Below are positions 1-7,602 of a DNA stretch of 64,000 bases, piece by piece. The DNA is from HyVt-477 sp965224605. GTDB lineage: Bacteria; Pseudomonadota; Gammaproteobacteria; Thiotrichales; Thiotrichaceae. Made by a program: the position numbers and the translations under genes. How positions within the stretch are numbered: position 1 is the stretch's first letter; each line of letters starts with the position of its first letter. The stretch covers positions 1 to 64,000 of the forward strand of contig CBDCZP010000006.1 in the NCBI GenBank assembly GCA_965224605.1, read 5' to 3'. Under the pieces are notes generated by a model. The model made no database searches. It was given only the letters and a program-made list of their open reading frames with translations, and was not told where the DNA came from.

Positions 1-45
1 TCCGCCCATAAGTATTTTTGATCTGCAACTGATCAACAAACCTTC

Positions 46-75
46 TTGACAAACTGCTCATTTGTATCCTATATA
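46..75 (+). promoter_or_regulatory. Putative sigma-70 promoter of the GlsB/YeaQ-type gene
   Basis: A perfect -35 hexamer TTGACA (46-51) is followed after 18 bp by TATATA (70-75). The downstream gene starts at 114 with a strong AAGGAG ribosome site at 101-106. Spacing and position suit a housekeeping promoter, but no transcript evidence is available. Confidence 0.5.
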
Positions 76-113
76 CTACTGAATTGTTGTTTTTTTACCA
101 AAGGAGTGAAAAC

Positions 114-386
114 ATGGAAATCGCACAAATAGTAACAATGCTAGTCATTGGCGCAGTAGCTGGCTGGTTAGCCGGTATGATAATGAAAGGAGGTGGGTTT
201 GGACTGATCGGAAATATAATAGTCGGCATTATAGGGTCGGTTGTGGGAACTTTCCTTGGAGGAATGGCAGCTGGTGCCGGTGTTACATTACCTTTTACTG
301 GATTAGTTGGAACCTTAGTTTGGGCAGTTATCGGCGCTATCGTACTGTTAGTGATCCTAGGCTTTATCAAAAAGTTAATGGCTTAA
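114..386 (+). CDS. GlsB/YeaQ/YmgE family stress-response membrane protein
   Basis: A 90-residue, Gly-rich protein of the transglycosylase-associated (GlsB/YeaQ/YmgE) family. It has three hydrophobic helices: roughly residues 4-22 (beginning AQIVTML), 30-55 with the family's GLIGNIIVGIIGS motif, and 64-86. It ends in a Lys-rich tail (IKKLMA). Family members are small inner-membrane proteins linked to general or acid/osmotic stress; the molecular role is unknown. The ATG at 114 is preferred over an in-frame start at 84 because AAGGAGTG lies 5-12 bp upstream of it and the product then matches the family length. It stands alone and is convergent with htpG. Confidence 0.88.
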   Translation: MEIAQIVTMLVIGAVAGWLAGMIMKGGGFGLIGNIIVGIIGSVVGTFLGGMAAGAGVTLPFTGLVGTLVWAVIGAIVLLVILGFIKKLMA

Positions 387-401
387 AAATAAGCTCTAAA
401 A

Positions 402-437
402 AAGCAGATACCCTGTGTATCATCAAGGTATCTGCTT
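402..437 (-). terminator. Intrinsic terminator of htpG (possibly bidirectional)
   Basis: Perfect 11-bp arms, AAGCAGATACC (402-412) and GGTATCTGCTT (427-437), enclose a 14-nt loop. On the minus strand the stem is followed directly by a T run (the A run at 398-403), as expected for a factor-independent terminator serving htpG. The plus-strand side has only a weak T-rich tail, so it may also serve the small gene at 114. Confidence 0.75.
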
Positions 438-484
438 AACTTTATCTATCGCGTATTTTTAACTTAGCTAAAGAGATATTTATT

Positions 485-2422
485 CTAGCTAATAGCCAGC
501 ATCATCTTATTCAACTTGCTCACGAAACCAGCTGGGTCTTCTAGTTGCCCGCCTTCGGCAAGTATCGCCTGATCGAATAAAATATCAGACCAATCGGCAA
601 AACGCTGATCATCTTTTTCATCTTCCATGCGCTTTACTATTGGGTGCGTTGGATTAACTTCCAGTATTGGTTTGCTCGCTGGCATTTCATGACCCGCTTG
701 CTTCATCAGTTGTTGCATATACAACGCCATATCTTGCTCGCTCAGTACAATACAAGAAGGGGAGTCCGTTAAACGATGCGAAACTCTGACATCTTCTAGC
801 TTATCGCCAAATTTATCTTTTAAGCGCTTGATTAAGCCTTCTGCACTTTTCTCAGCCTTTTCCTGTTCTTTCTTGTCTTCTTCAGAATCAAACTTACTAA
901 GATCAAGCTCGCCTTTTGCCACCGATTGTAATGATTTACCATTGAACTCATTTAGGTGACTAACAAGCCATTCATCAACACGGTCATGCAGTAGTAATAC
1001 TTCGATGTCTTTTTTGCGAAACACTTCAAGATGAGGGCTACTCTTCGCTGCATTAAACGAATCAGCAGTGATAAAGTAGATTTTTTCCTGATCTTCTTTC
1101 ATCCGTGATACATAATCTTCTAGCGAACTATCTTGAGTTACCGAATCACTACTCGTCGTCGAAAAGCGTAATAATTTAGCAATCGCATCTTTATTACCCA
1201 TATCCTCACCAGGACCTTCTTTTAGGGCATTACCAAATTGATCCCAAAAAGTCTGATACTTTTCTTTATCGTTATTGGCCATTTTTTGTAGCAAGCCAAG
1301 TACTTTCTTGGTTGATGCCTTGCGCATAGTATCGATAACACGATTACTTTGTAGAATCTCGCGTGAAACATTCAACGGTAGATCACTAGAATCCAGTACA
1401 CCTTTTACGAAGCGTAAATAGCGAGGCATTAGGTTTTCTGAATCATCCATGATGAATACACGTTGCACGTAAAGTTTTATGCCTGCTGTTTTCGCCTGTG
1501 CATCCCACAGATCCATCGGTGCTTTTGATGGAATATAAAGGAGTGATGTATATTCCAGATTTCCTTCAACCTGATTATGAATCCAGCTTAATGGGTCTTC
1601 CCAGTCATGCGCGACATGCTTGTAGAATTCTTTATATTCTTCATCTTTGATATCATTTTTGGAACGCTTCCATATTGCATTGGCTTTATTAACCGCTTCC
1701 CATTCATCTGTCGTCTTACCTTCTTCATCTTGCTTGTACATGTTGATAGGTACAGAGATATGGTCAGAATATTTTGAGATAATATTACGAATTTGCCAGT
1801 TATTGGCTAACGATTTCTCATCGTCTTTCAGATGCAAGACGATTTCAGTACCGCGCGTTTCTTTATCAGTTTGCTCCAGAGTAAAGCCTGATTTTCCGTC
1901 AGATTCCCAAATAGTTCCAGCCGCAGCGTCATCACCCGCACGACGCGTGGTTAATGTTACTTTGTCTGCAACGATGAATGAAGAATAAAAACCTACACCA
2001 AACTGACCTATCATATTGGAGTCTTTGCTTTGTTCTTCAGTCAGTTTTTCGATGAATTCTTTGGTGCCTGACTTGGCAATCGTACCTATGTTGGCCACGA
2101 CTTCATCACGACTCATGCCAATACCGTTATCTCGAAGAGTAATAGTACCTGCTTCTTCATCACTTTCGATCTCAATTCTAAGTTCAGCATCGTTTTCATT
2201 TAATGCATCATTAGAAAGCGCTTCGAAGCGCTGTTTATCACACGCATCTGCACTGTTTGAGATAAGCTCACGTAGAAATATTTCTTTATTAGAATATAGC
2301 GAGTGGATCATTAAATGCAGTAACTGATCTACTTCAGTTTGAAACTCCATGCTTTGTTTAGCATCGGTGTGTTGTGCCGTGTCTTCTTGGTCAACACTCT
2401 CTTTATTATCTACATCACTCAT
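485..2422 (-). CDS. htpG: Molecular chaperone HtpG (Hsp90)
   Basis: Bacterial Hsp90, an ATP-dependent homodimeric cytosolic chaperone. The N-terminal GHKL ATPase domain shows the ATP-lid motifs: LISNSADACDK, DNGIGM and GQFGVGFYSSF. The middle domain contains the conserved SREILQSNRV stretch, and the C-terminal dimerisation domain carries the expected SPSCIVLSEQDMALYMQQL region. The 645-residue length is typical. I chose ATG 2422 (MSDVDNKES), which has AAGGA upstream, over a TTG 21 bp earlier. The first 30 residues are an acidic extension before the conserved FQTEVDQLLHLMIHSLYS start. It lies 51 bp behind an SDR gene on the same strand and may be co-transcribed; I saw no clear heat-shock promoter between them. 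Confidence 0.97.
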   Translation of the reverse strand: MSDVDNKESVDQEDTAQHTDAKQSMEFQTEVDQLLHLMIHSLYSNKEIFLRELISNSADACDKQRFEALSNDALNENDAELRIEIESDEEAGTITLRDNGIGMSRDEVVANIGTIAKSGTKEFIEKLTEEQSKDSNMIGQFGVGFYSSFIVADKVTLTTRRAGDDAAAGTIWESDGKSGFTLEQTDKETRGTEIVLHLKDDEKSLANNWQIRNIISKYSDHISVPINMYKQDEEGKTTDEWEAVNKANAIWKRSKNDIKDEEYKEFYKHVAHDWEDPLSWIHNQVEGNLEYTSLLYIPSKAPMDLWDAQAKTAGIKLYVQRVFIMDDSENLMPRYLRFVKGVLDSSDLPLNVSREILQSNRVIDTMRKASTKKVLGLLQKMANNDKEKYQTFWDQFGNALKEGPGEDMGNKDAIAKLLRFSTTSSDSVTQDSSLEDYVSRMKEDQEKIYFITADSFNAAKSSPHLEVFRKKDIEVLLLHDRVDEWLVSHLNEFNGKSLQSVAKGELDLSKFDSEEDKKEQEKAEKSAEGLIKRLKDKFGDKLEDVRVSHRLTDSPSCIVLSEQDMALYMQQLMKQAGHEMPASKPILEVNPTHPIVKRMEDEKDDQRFADWSDILFDQAILAEGGQLEDPAGFVSKLNKMMLAIS

Positions 2423-2473
2423 AATATTTGTGTCCTTTATCAAGCTATTAAATTGTGCGTTGAATAATGGGGA

Positions 2474-3361
2474 TTATGTGTGCTTTTTCAAGCAATCTTC
2501 TAGTGACGGGTAGCGTAATTTTATCCCTAGCTTGCTGAGCATTTTTTTATTACTTATTCGGCGTGATTCATTCATGTAGCTCAGCATTCCTTTACTGAGT
2601 TCTTTTTTGGCTTGTTGCAAGCTTATCTGAGGCGGTCTAGGTAGATTGGCATAATCTGCAACCGCATTAAAATAGGCTGTCATGGTAGAAGGGTTTCCAT
2701 CACTCACATTGATAATTTCAGCTGCTGGTTCGAATGATGCGTTACGTAAGTATTGCATTGCCTGATAACAAATCATCGCTAGGTCATCCGCATGTATTCT
2801 ATTGGTCCATGGGGATGCTTGTTTATTCAGGACAGCTAAACCTTGCTCTAATCGTTTAAGTGGTAATCTATCTTCTGCATATATTCCGGGAACACGTAGT
2901 ATCACACAAGCACAAGTGTTTCGCTTGATCCATTGCATCAGTTGTTGTTCTGCATCAGCTCTTCGATACGCTCTATCTACTAACGGCTTTATCGGCCGGC
3001 TTTCATCCACCCACTGGCCATGACAATGACCATATACACCGGTCGTACTAATTAATACGATACGTGCTGGAGGAATGGATATATTAGATAAAAACTTCCG
3101 TATCCTCGTGTCCTGTTTTCCTTCTCGGGGCGGCGGGATAAAATAAAATAGATTCGTATTTCCAACCTCTGTTAATGGCTCAATCTCATTATCTAATTCC
3201 AGTCTATAGGGTTTGTGTCCGGCTAGTCGTGCATTATGATATGCGTCATTGCTTCTTATAGTAACCGTGATTTCTCTGCCTTTTTTTTGGTATATCTTTC
3301 CCAACCTGCGACCGATATCACCATAGCCTACTACCCAGGTACTATTTTTAGTTTGAAACAT
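2474..3361 (-). CDS. SDR family NAD(P)-dependent oxidoreductase (YeeZ-like)
   Basis: A 295-residue Rossmann-fold protein of the extended SDR (epimerase-like) type. The N-terminal nucleotide-binding motif is VVGYGDIGRRLG (about residues 10-21), followed by RSND at the end of strand beta-2. An active-site-like TTGVYG segment sits near residue 108, and the stretch RIHADDLAMICYQAM resembles the conserved region of sugar-nucleotide epimerases. The overall pattern fits E. coli YeeZ and its relatives, whose substrate is not known. No classical YxxxK pair is obvious, so catalysis is uncertain. It is transcribed toward htpG. Confidence 0.75.
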   Translation of the reverse strand: MFQTKNSTWVVGYGDIGRRLGKIYQKKGREITVTIRSNDAYHNARLAGHKPYRLELDNEIEPLTEVGNTNLFYFIPPPREGKQDTRIRKFLSNISIPPARIVLISTTGVYGHCHGQWVDESRPIKPLVDRAYRRADAEQQLMQWIKRNTCACVILRVPGIYAEDRLPLKRLEQGLAVLNKQASPWTNRIHADDLAMICYQAMQYLRNASFEPAAEIINVSDGNPSTMTAYFNAVADYANLPRPPQISLQQAKKELSKGMLSYMNESRRISNKKMLSKLGIKLRYPSLEDCLKKHT

Positions 3362-3450
3362 AACGTTAAATTCTGTTTAAATGTTGAAAACGCATGATAC
3401 AGCACCATAATCTACACCTTATATTATAGTAGCAAATACAGGAATCCAGC

Positions 3451-4143
3451 ATGACCGACAAAGGTAATCTTGAATTTACAGCGGCCGATGAGAGTAGAAA
3501 GTTTCTAGCTAATGAACTTAAAGAAAAACAGAATAAGCTTCAACAACTGACCCTCGACTCCTCACAAATTATCCGTGCTAATTTACAGCTGGATATCGCA
3601 GAGATTATGTTGGAGATTGCAGATGCTGGCATGGTAGAGGCTACCTGGGGATATGCAAAAGAATCCTTCCTGATCTATATAGAACAACAGAAGTGGGAGG
3701 ATGCTGTACATGCTAGTGATATTCTTTACCGAACTGAGCTACCCGCTGCCGTTACCGCTTTAGGAAATGGATTATGGCTTGCTATTACTTTTCCTATTGA
3801 TCCTGAGCTGTCCATCGTCATGCTGAAAAACTTTATTGATGACACCCCTGATAGCTCTGATGGAGCGGCCGTCGCGGCAGCGGTTGCACACTATATTGCC
3901 GATTTACGCTTTACAGGCGAGAAGCGTGACAGCACCATGTTCCTGACCAGTAGTCTGCTGGCTAAAGTTGCCGAGCGACACGGCAATGTTACGGATCAAT
4001 CTCAAATGAATAGCTGGATGCTTAAACTAGAACTGAATGATCCCGAGAAATTCTTGCCACGAATGAGACAAATACTTGATGCCATTGTTGAAGGCAACTG
4101 GTGGTACGATAAAGACGAGCTTAGAAAGCTGCTACCTCATTAA
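3451..4143 (+). CDS. Conserved-looking hypothetical cytosolic protein
   Basis: I do not recognise this 230-residue protein. It has no signal peptide or membrane segment and appears almost entirely helical. An N-terminal charged helix (residues 10-50, KFLANELKEKQNKLQQL) could form a coiled coil, and the middle looks like repeated amphipathic helix pairs reminiscent of TPR-like folds. The C-terminus is Trp/charge-rich (EGNWWYDKDELRKLL). The start is supported by a weakly AG-rich stretch before the ATG. It is divergent from the SDR/htpG pair and convergent with the anti-sigma-domain gene, so context gives no functional clue. Confidence 0.7.
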   Translation: MTDKGNLEFTAADESRKFLANELKEKQNKLQQLTLDSSQIIRANLQLDIAEIMLEIADAGMVEATWGYAKESFLIYIEQQKWEDAVHASDILYRTELPAAVTALGNGLWLAITFPIDPELSIVMLKNFIDDTPDSSDGAAVAAAVAHYIADLRFTGEKRDSTMFLTSSLLAKVAERHGNVTDQSQMNSWMLKLELNDPEKFLPRMRQILDAIVEGNWWYDKDELRKLLPH

Positions 4144-4180
4144 GGAAATCTCAGCTTAAGTAGAGTAATTTATTATTTTA

Positions 4181-4705
4181 TTAAGGTTGAGCTAACAACA
4201 AACTTTGTGATCTGGAAAACGTTTTATCTCCCAGATTGCCCATTGTTAATAGAAATTTAAAGGGTTGAATAATTTCTTGCTCGGGAATAATCGGCACATA
4301 AAATTTCTCTCTGCTTCCCTTAATGCTGGCGAAAACACCTCCCGATACAGGTTTTTCGGTTGATTGGTGTAAATCGTAGATCCACAGATGATAATATTGA
4401 CCCTCTTTCAATTTAGGTAAATTAACAAACCTCATTAGACCCTTCTGTAAATCTGTGTTCCAAATCAAATCACCATCTGTTTCCTTGACCAGCGGGTTTA
4501 AGGTTCTTAACCAATGAAGGTGAATTGTTTTTCTGACTTGCACTAAATTTTTCCACTCTGACTCTTTTTCCTGTATTGCATTATCATCTGATTTGCCTTT
4601 CTGAAATGTAAATAACAATGCTAACAAAGCCATAACAAGGACTATGGCTATTCTTGCATAGACCTTATTTACACTTCTTTGATTTATATTTCCGTCTTCC
4701 AACAT
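4181..4705 (-). CDS. Membrane-anchored protein with RskA-like anti-sigma C-terminal domain
   Basis: A 174-residue protein with one transmembrane helix (residues 17-34, ARIAIVLVMALLALLFTF). The following domain resembles the anti-sigma-K factor RskA C-terminal domain: GDLIWNTDLQKGLMRFVNLPKLKEG, then YYHLWIYDLH, then PVSGGVFASIKG and a late FLLTMGNLG segment. Anti-sigma factors normally have an N-terminal zinc-binding sigma-interaction domain on the cytoplasmic side, but here only about 16 residues precede the helix and no sigma gene is adjacent. It is therefore probably an orphan periplasmic RskA-like domain rather than a working anti-sigma factor. It is divergent from dnaA. Confidence 0.68.
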   Translation of the reverse strand: MLEDGNINQRSVNKVYARIAIVLVMALLALLFTFQKGKSDDNAIQEKESEWKNLVQVRKTIHLHWLRTLNPLVKETDGDLIWNTDLQKGLMRFVNLPKLKEGQYYHLWIYDLHQSTEKPVSGGVFASIKGSREKFYVPIIPEQEIIQPFKFLLTMGNLGDKTFSRSQSLLLAQP

Positions 4706-4808
4706 TTCATCTGCTCAAGCGGTTAAAGTTAGTTTATGCTCACTCACAGAGCTTTTTTCTAGCGAAATATTAACTCCTTTACGTAAGCGCTGGATACTAT
4801 TAGAACTT

Positions 4809-4846
4809 ATTGATATTTAACAGAGAATACTCTGTTAAATATCAAT
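4809..4846. repeat. 17-bp perfect inverted repeat upstream of dnaA
   Basis: Arms at 4809-4825 and 4830-4846 are exact reverse complements with a 4-nt loop (AATA). It lies in the divergent region between the RskA-like gene and dnaA. No T run follows on either strand, so it is not an ordinary intrinsic terminator. An operator or a DNA cruciform/hairpin are possible roles. A separate 12-bp palindrome, ACTTCATGAAGT, lies at 4851-4862. Confidence 0.75.
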
Positions 4847-4861
4847 AAATACTTCATGAAG

Positions 4862-4892
4862 TTCACTCAACGCATCTATTATACGCTATACT
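4862..4892 (+). promoter_or_regulatory. Weak candidate dnaA promoter
   Basis: TATACT (4887-4892) is a good -10 hexamer 37 bp before the dnaA start. The best -35 candidate, TTCACT (4862-4867), is separated by a long 19-bp spacer. The call rests mainly on the -10 and its position. Confidence 0.3.
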
Positions 4893-4928
4893 AATTCTCC
4901 CCTTTCGTATTTTTCAAGGTAACCTAAT

Positions 4929-6290
4929 ATGCTCTGGATCGAGTGTCTCAAACGCTTGGAGATGCAAATCTCTGACTCTGAAATAAGTACCTGGTTATTA
5001 CCTTTGCATGCGCGCGAAAAATCACATGGACTTTACCTTTTAGCACCCAATACGCTGGTGCTACAAGAAGTCCATAAGCAATATATTCCACTTATCGTAG
5101 AACATGCTCGCCATTTAAGTGGCAATCACGAGTACGATGTCATTCTGCAAATAGGCACACAGGTTGAAACAGTTGCAAATAGTAAACCCGTTCCCACGGC
5201 ACATGACCATGCCATTCCGACCAGTGGAGTGATAAACGCTGTCCCTAAAAAGACAACTAATAAATTTACCAATACCCTTAACAACAAAATGGTGTTCGAT
5301 AATTTTGTAGAAGGTAAGTCAAATCAGTTGGCTCGTGCAGCATCAATGCAAGTGGGTGACAATCCCGGAGACTCCTATAACCCTCTGTTTATTTACGGTG
5401 GTGTAGGGCTTGGAAAAACACATCTCATGCATGCAGTAGGTAACCATATATTATCCCGTAATCCAAAAGCTACGGTGGTATATCTGCATTCCGAAGCTTT
5501 TGTTAATGACATGGTGTCTGCTTTACGTACCAATCGTATGGATAAATTCAAGCAGTATTATCGCTCTGTTGATGCACTACTGATTGATGATATTCAGTTC
5601 TTTGCTAAGAAAGAACGTTCTATGGAAGAATTTTTTCACACCTTCAACGCATTACTTGAAGGTCAAAAGCAAATTATTCTCACCAGTGATCGTTTTCCTC
5701 GCGATGTGGATGGACTGGATGATCGTTTGAAATCACGTTTCAGCTGGGGGTTAAGTGTAGCTATAGAATCTCCTGATCTGGAAACACGAGTAGCGATATT
5801 ACGCAAGAAAGGCGAGGAAGCAGGGCTTTTATTACCTAATGATGTCGCTTTTTTCATCGCTCAACGCTTCAAATCAAATATCAGAGACCTTGAAGGTGCA
5901 CTTAGAAAACTTATTGCTACGGTTAATTTCAGAAACCAAACGGATATAAGTCTGGATTTTGTTCAAGATGCACTACGTGATCAGTTAGCTAGCCAGGATA
6001 AGATGGTAACTATTCCCAATATTAAGAAGACGGTAGCAGAGTACTATAATATCCGCGTTGCAGACCTTGAATCCAAAAGTAGGGCAAGAGCGGTAACCCG
6101 ACCTCGTCAACTCGCTATGCACCTGTCAAAGGAACTCACTCAACACAGCCTTCCTGATATAGGGAAATTCTTCGGTAATAGGGATCATACTACCGTTTTA
6201 CACGCGTGCAAGACAATGCAGGGGCTAATAAAGAAAGACCTTAATATAGAAGAAGCCTTCAAAATATTGACCCGGTCATTAACTATGTAG
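4929..6290 (+). CDS. dnaA: Chromosomal replication initiator protein DnaA
   Basis: DnaA is the AAA+ initiator that binds DnaA boxes and opens oriC. All four domains are present in 453 residues: the N-terminal DnaB/DiaA-interaction domain (WIECLKRLEMQISDSEISTWLLPL), a short linker, the AAA+ domain with Walker A GGVGLGKTH (157-165) and Walker B ALLIDDIQF, and the DNA-binding domain with the DnaA signature around RDHTTVLHACK. The ATG at 4929 has AAGG upstream at 4916. dnaN follows after 196 bp that contain candidate DnaA boxes. The upstream region holds a 17-bp palindrome that might be regulatory. Confidence 0.98.
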   Translation: MLWIECLKRLEMQISDSEISTWLLPLHAREKSHGLYLLAPNTLVLQEVHKQYIPLIVEHARHLSGNHEYDVILQIGTQVETVANSKPVPTAHDHAIPTSGVINAVPKKTTNKFTNTLNNKMVFDNFVEGKSNQLARAASMQVGDNPGDSYNPLFIYGGVGLGKTHLMHAVGNHILSRNPKATVVYLHSEAFVNDMVSALRTNRMDKFKQYYRSVDALLIDDIQFFAKKERSMEEFFHTFNALLEGQKQIILTSDRFPRDVDGLDDRLKSRFSWGLSVAIESPDLETRVAILRKKGEEAGLLLPNDVAFFIAQRFKSNIRDLEGALRKLIATVNFRNQTDISLDFVQDALRDQLASQDKMVTIPNIKKTVAEYYNIRVADLESKSRARAVTRPRQLAMHLSKELTQHSLPDIGKFFGNRDHTTVLHACKTMQGLIKKDLNIEEAFKILTRSLTM

Positions 6291-6486
6291 ATAAACTGTG
6301 AATAGAAACTGGATAACTTTTTCCAAAAGAGTTATCCACAGTTCATACACAAGCTAGGACTCTATATATCCACAAGATAAAGCAAGAACGAAGCTGCATA
6401 TCAAGTTGATATATATAAGGAAAACAAAGTTACTAACTAAAATGTAAGGCCCTTATTACTACTACTATCTAATATAAAATCTAATT
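6291..6486 (+). other. dnaA-dnaN intergenic DnaA-box cluster (candidate oriC or autoregulatory region)
   Basis: One perfect DnaA box TTATCCACA lies at 6332-6340. Single-mismatch matches to TTATNCACA occur at 6343-6351 (TCATACACA), 6366-6374 (ATATCCACA) and, on the minus strand, 6297-6305 (CTATTCACA). An AT-rich stretch (about 6400-6486) follows, including a TAC-triplet run, and could act as an unwinding element. In many bacteria oriC sits beside dnaA, and the nearby parS sites fit that. Whether this is the origin or only a dnaN/dnaA control region cannot be settled from sequence alone. Confidence 0.55.
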
Positions 6487-7593
6487 ATGAAACTAACGAT
6501 CAGCCGAGAATCCCTTATACCCATATTAGAAAGAGCCACGGGTGTTGTTGAACAAAAATCAACAACACCCGTGCTTTCTAATGTCCTCCTCTCGGCATCA
6601 GAGAAAGGCCTACGGATCACCGGAACGGATCTGGATACAGAGATCTCGGGGTACATTGACAATACCGGTATAGAGATGTATGGGTCGACAACGGTATCCG
6701 CTAAGAAACTAATGGATATTTGTAAATCATTACCCCTCGATAGCATTATCGAAATAACCCTTGCTGATGGAACGTTGTCTTTGAGTAGCTCTCGTAGCGT
6801 CTTCAATCTTGCGACCTTGCCGGCGGATGATTACCCCGTTCTAGACAACCTTAAATTTAACGCTCAAATAGCACTGCAAGAAAATGAGTTCCTGAATTTG
6901 CTTAATCAAACCGGCTACGCTATGGCTCAACATGATGTACGCTATTATTTGAATGGGATGTATTTACAATCCACAAGTGACAAACTTATCACTGTAGCAA
7001 CAGATGGACATCGTCTAGCCTGTTGTTCATTACCAATCACTAACAATGAAAATAACGATGTGAGCGTGATAATCCCAAGAAAGGGGATTAACGAGCTATC
7101 TAGATTACTCAATGTCGATAGCAGTACGACTATCGATTTGGAACTTAGCGATAATCACATCCGTTTACAAAAAGATAATATTAGATTCACATCAAAACTT
7201 ATTGATGGTAAATACCCAGATTATGAGGCCGCTATACCACAAACTACGCTACATACTATTGAACTGGACAGGTTGCAAATCAAAGATACTTTAAGCCGTG
7301 TCGCTATACTCTCAAATGAAAAGTTCCGTGGCGTTCTGTTAAAGCTCTCGAACGGGTTGTTAACGATTAGATCTGACAACCCAGATAGAGAAACAGCAGA
7401 GGATTCTATAGATATCAATTACACAGGTGATGATTTTGAGGTGGGCTTTAATGTGAATTATTTACTGGATGCCATCAATAATCTGTCAGGAGAAACAGTT
7501 TCATTCGCTCTCAACTCCGTCGAGTCTAGTACATTAATACAAAGCACCGCTAATCCTAATAGCATGAGTGTTGTTATGCCGGTGAGGCTGTAA
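6487..7593 (+). CDS. dnaN: DNA polymerase III subunit beta (sliding clamp)
   Basis: The ring-shaped processivity clamp, which dimerises around DNA and tethers replicative and repair polymerases. The 368-residue length and the start MKLTISRESLIPILERATGVVEQKSTTPVLSN are typical of gammaproteobacterial DnaN. The conserved TDLDTEIS, LPADDYPVL, YYLNGM and ATDGHRLA segments are visible, and the C-terminus MPVRL is the usual clamp end (MPMRL type). recF begins 9 bp after the stop, so the two are almost certainly co-transcribed. A stable hairpin lies within codons 17-29. Confidence 0.97.
   Translation: MKLTISRESLIPILERATGVVEQKSTTPVLSNVLLSASEKGLRITGTDLDTEISGYIDNTGIEMYGSTTVSAKKLMDICKSLPLDSIIEITLADGTLSLSSSRSVFNLATLPADDYPVLDNLKFNAQIALQENEFLNLLNQTGYAMAQHDVRYYLNGMYLQSTSDKLITVATDGHRLACCSLPITNNENNDVSVIIPRKGINELSRLLNVDSSTTIDLELSDNHIRLQKDNIRFTSKLIDGKYPDYEAAIPQTTLHTIELDRLQIKDTLSRVAILSNEKFRGVLLKLSNGLLTIRSDNPDRETAEDSIDINYTGDDFEVGFNVNYLLDAINNLSGETVSFALNSVESSTLIQSTANPNSMSVVMPVRL
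6537..6573 (+). repeat. 15-bp perfect hairpin inside the dnaN 5' coding region
   Basis: CACGGGTGTTGTTGA (6537-6551) and TCAACAACACCCGTG (6559-6573) are exact reverse complements around a 7-nt A-rich loop. The element starts 51 nt after the dnaN start codon and encodes the conserved TGVVEQKSTTPV segment. Codon choice therefore makes a long GC-containing stem within a conserved peptide. It could slow translation or act as a transcript-processing or attenuation site. No T run follows. Confidence 0.8.
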
Positions 7594-7602
7594 GTACCAT
7601 CT

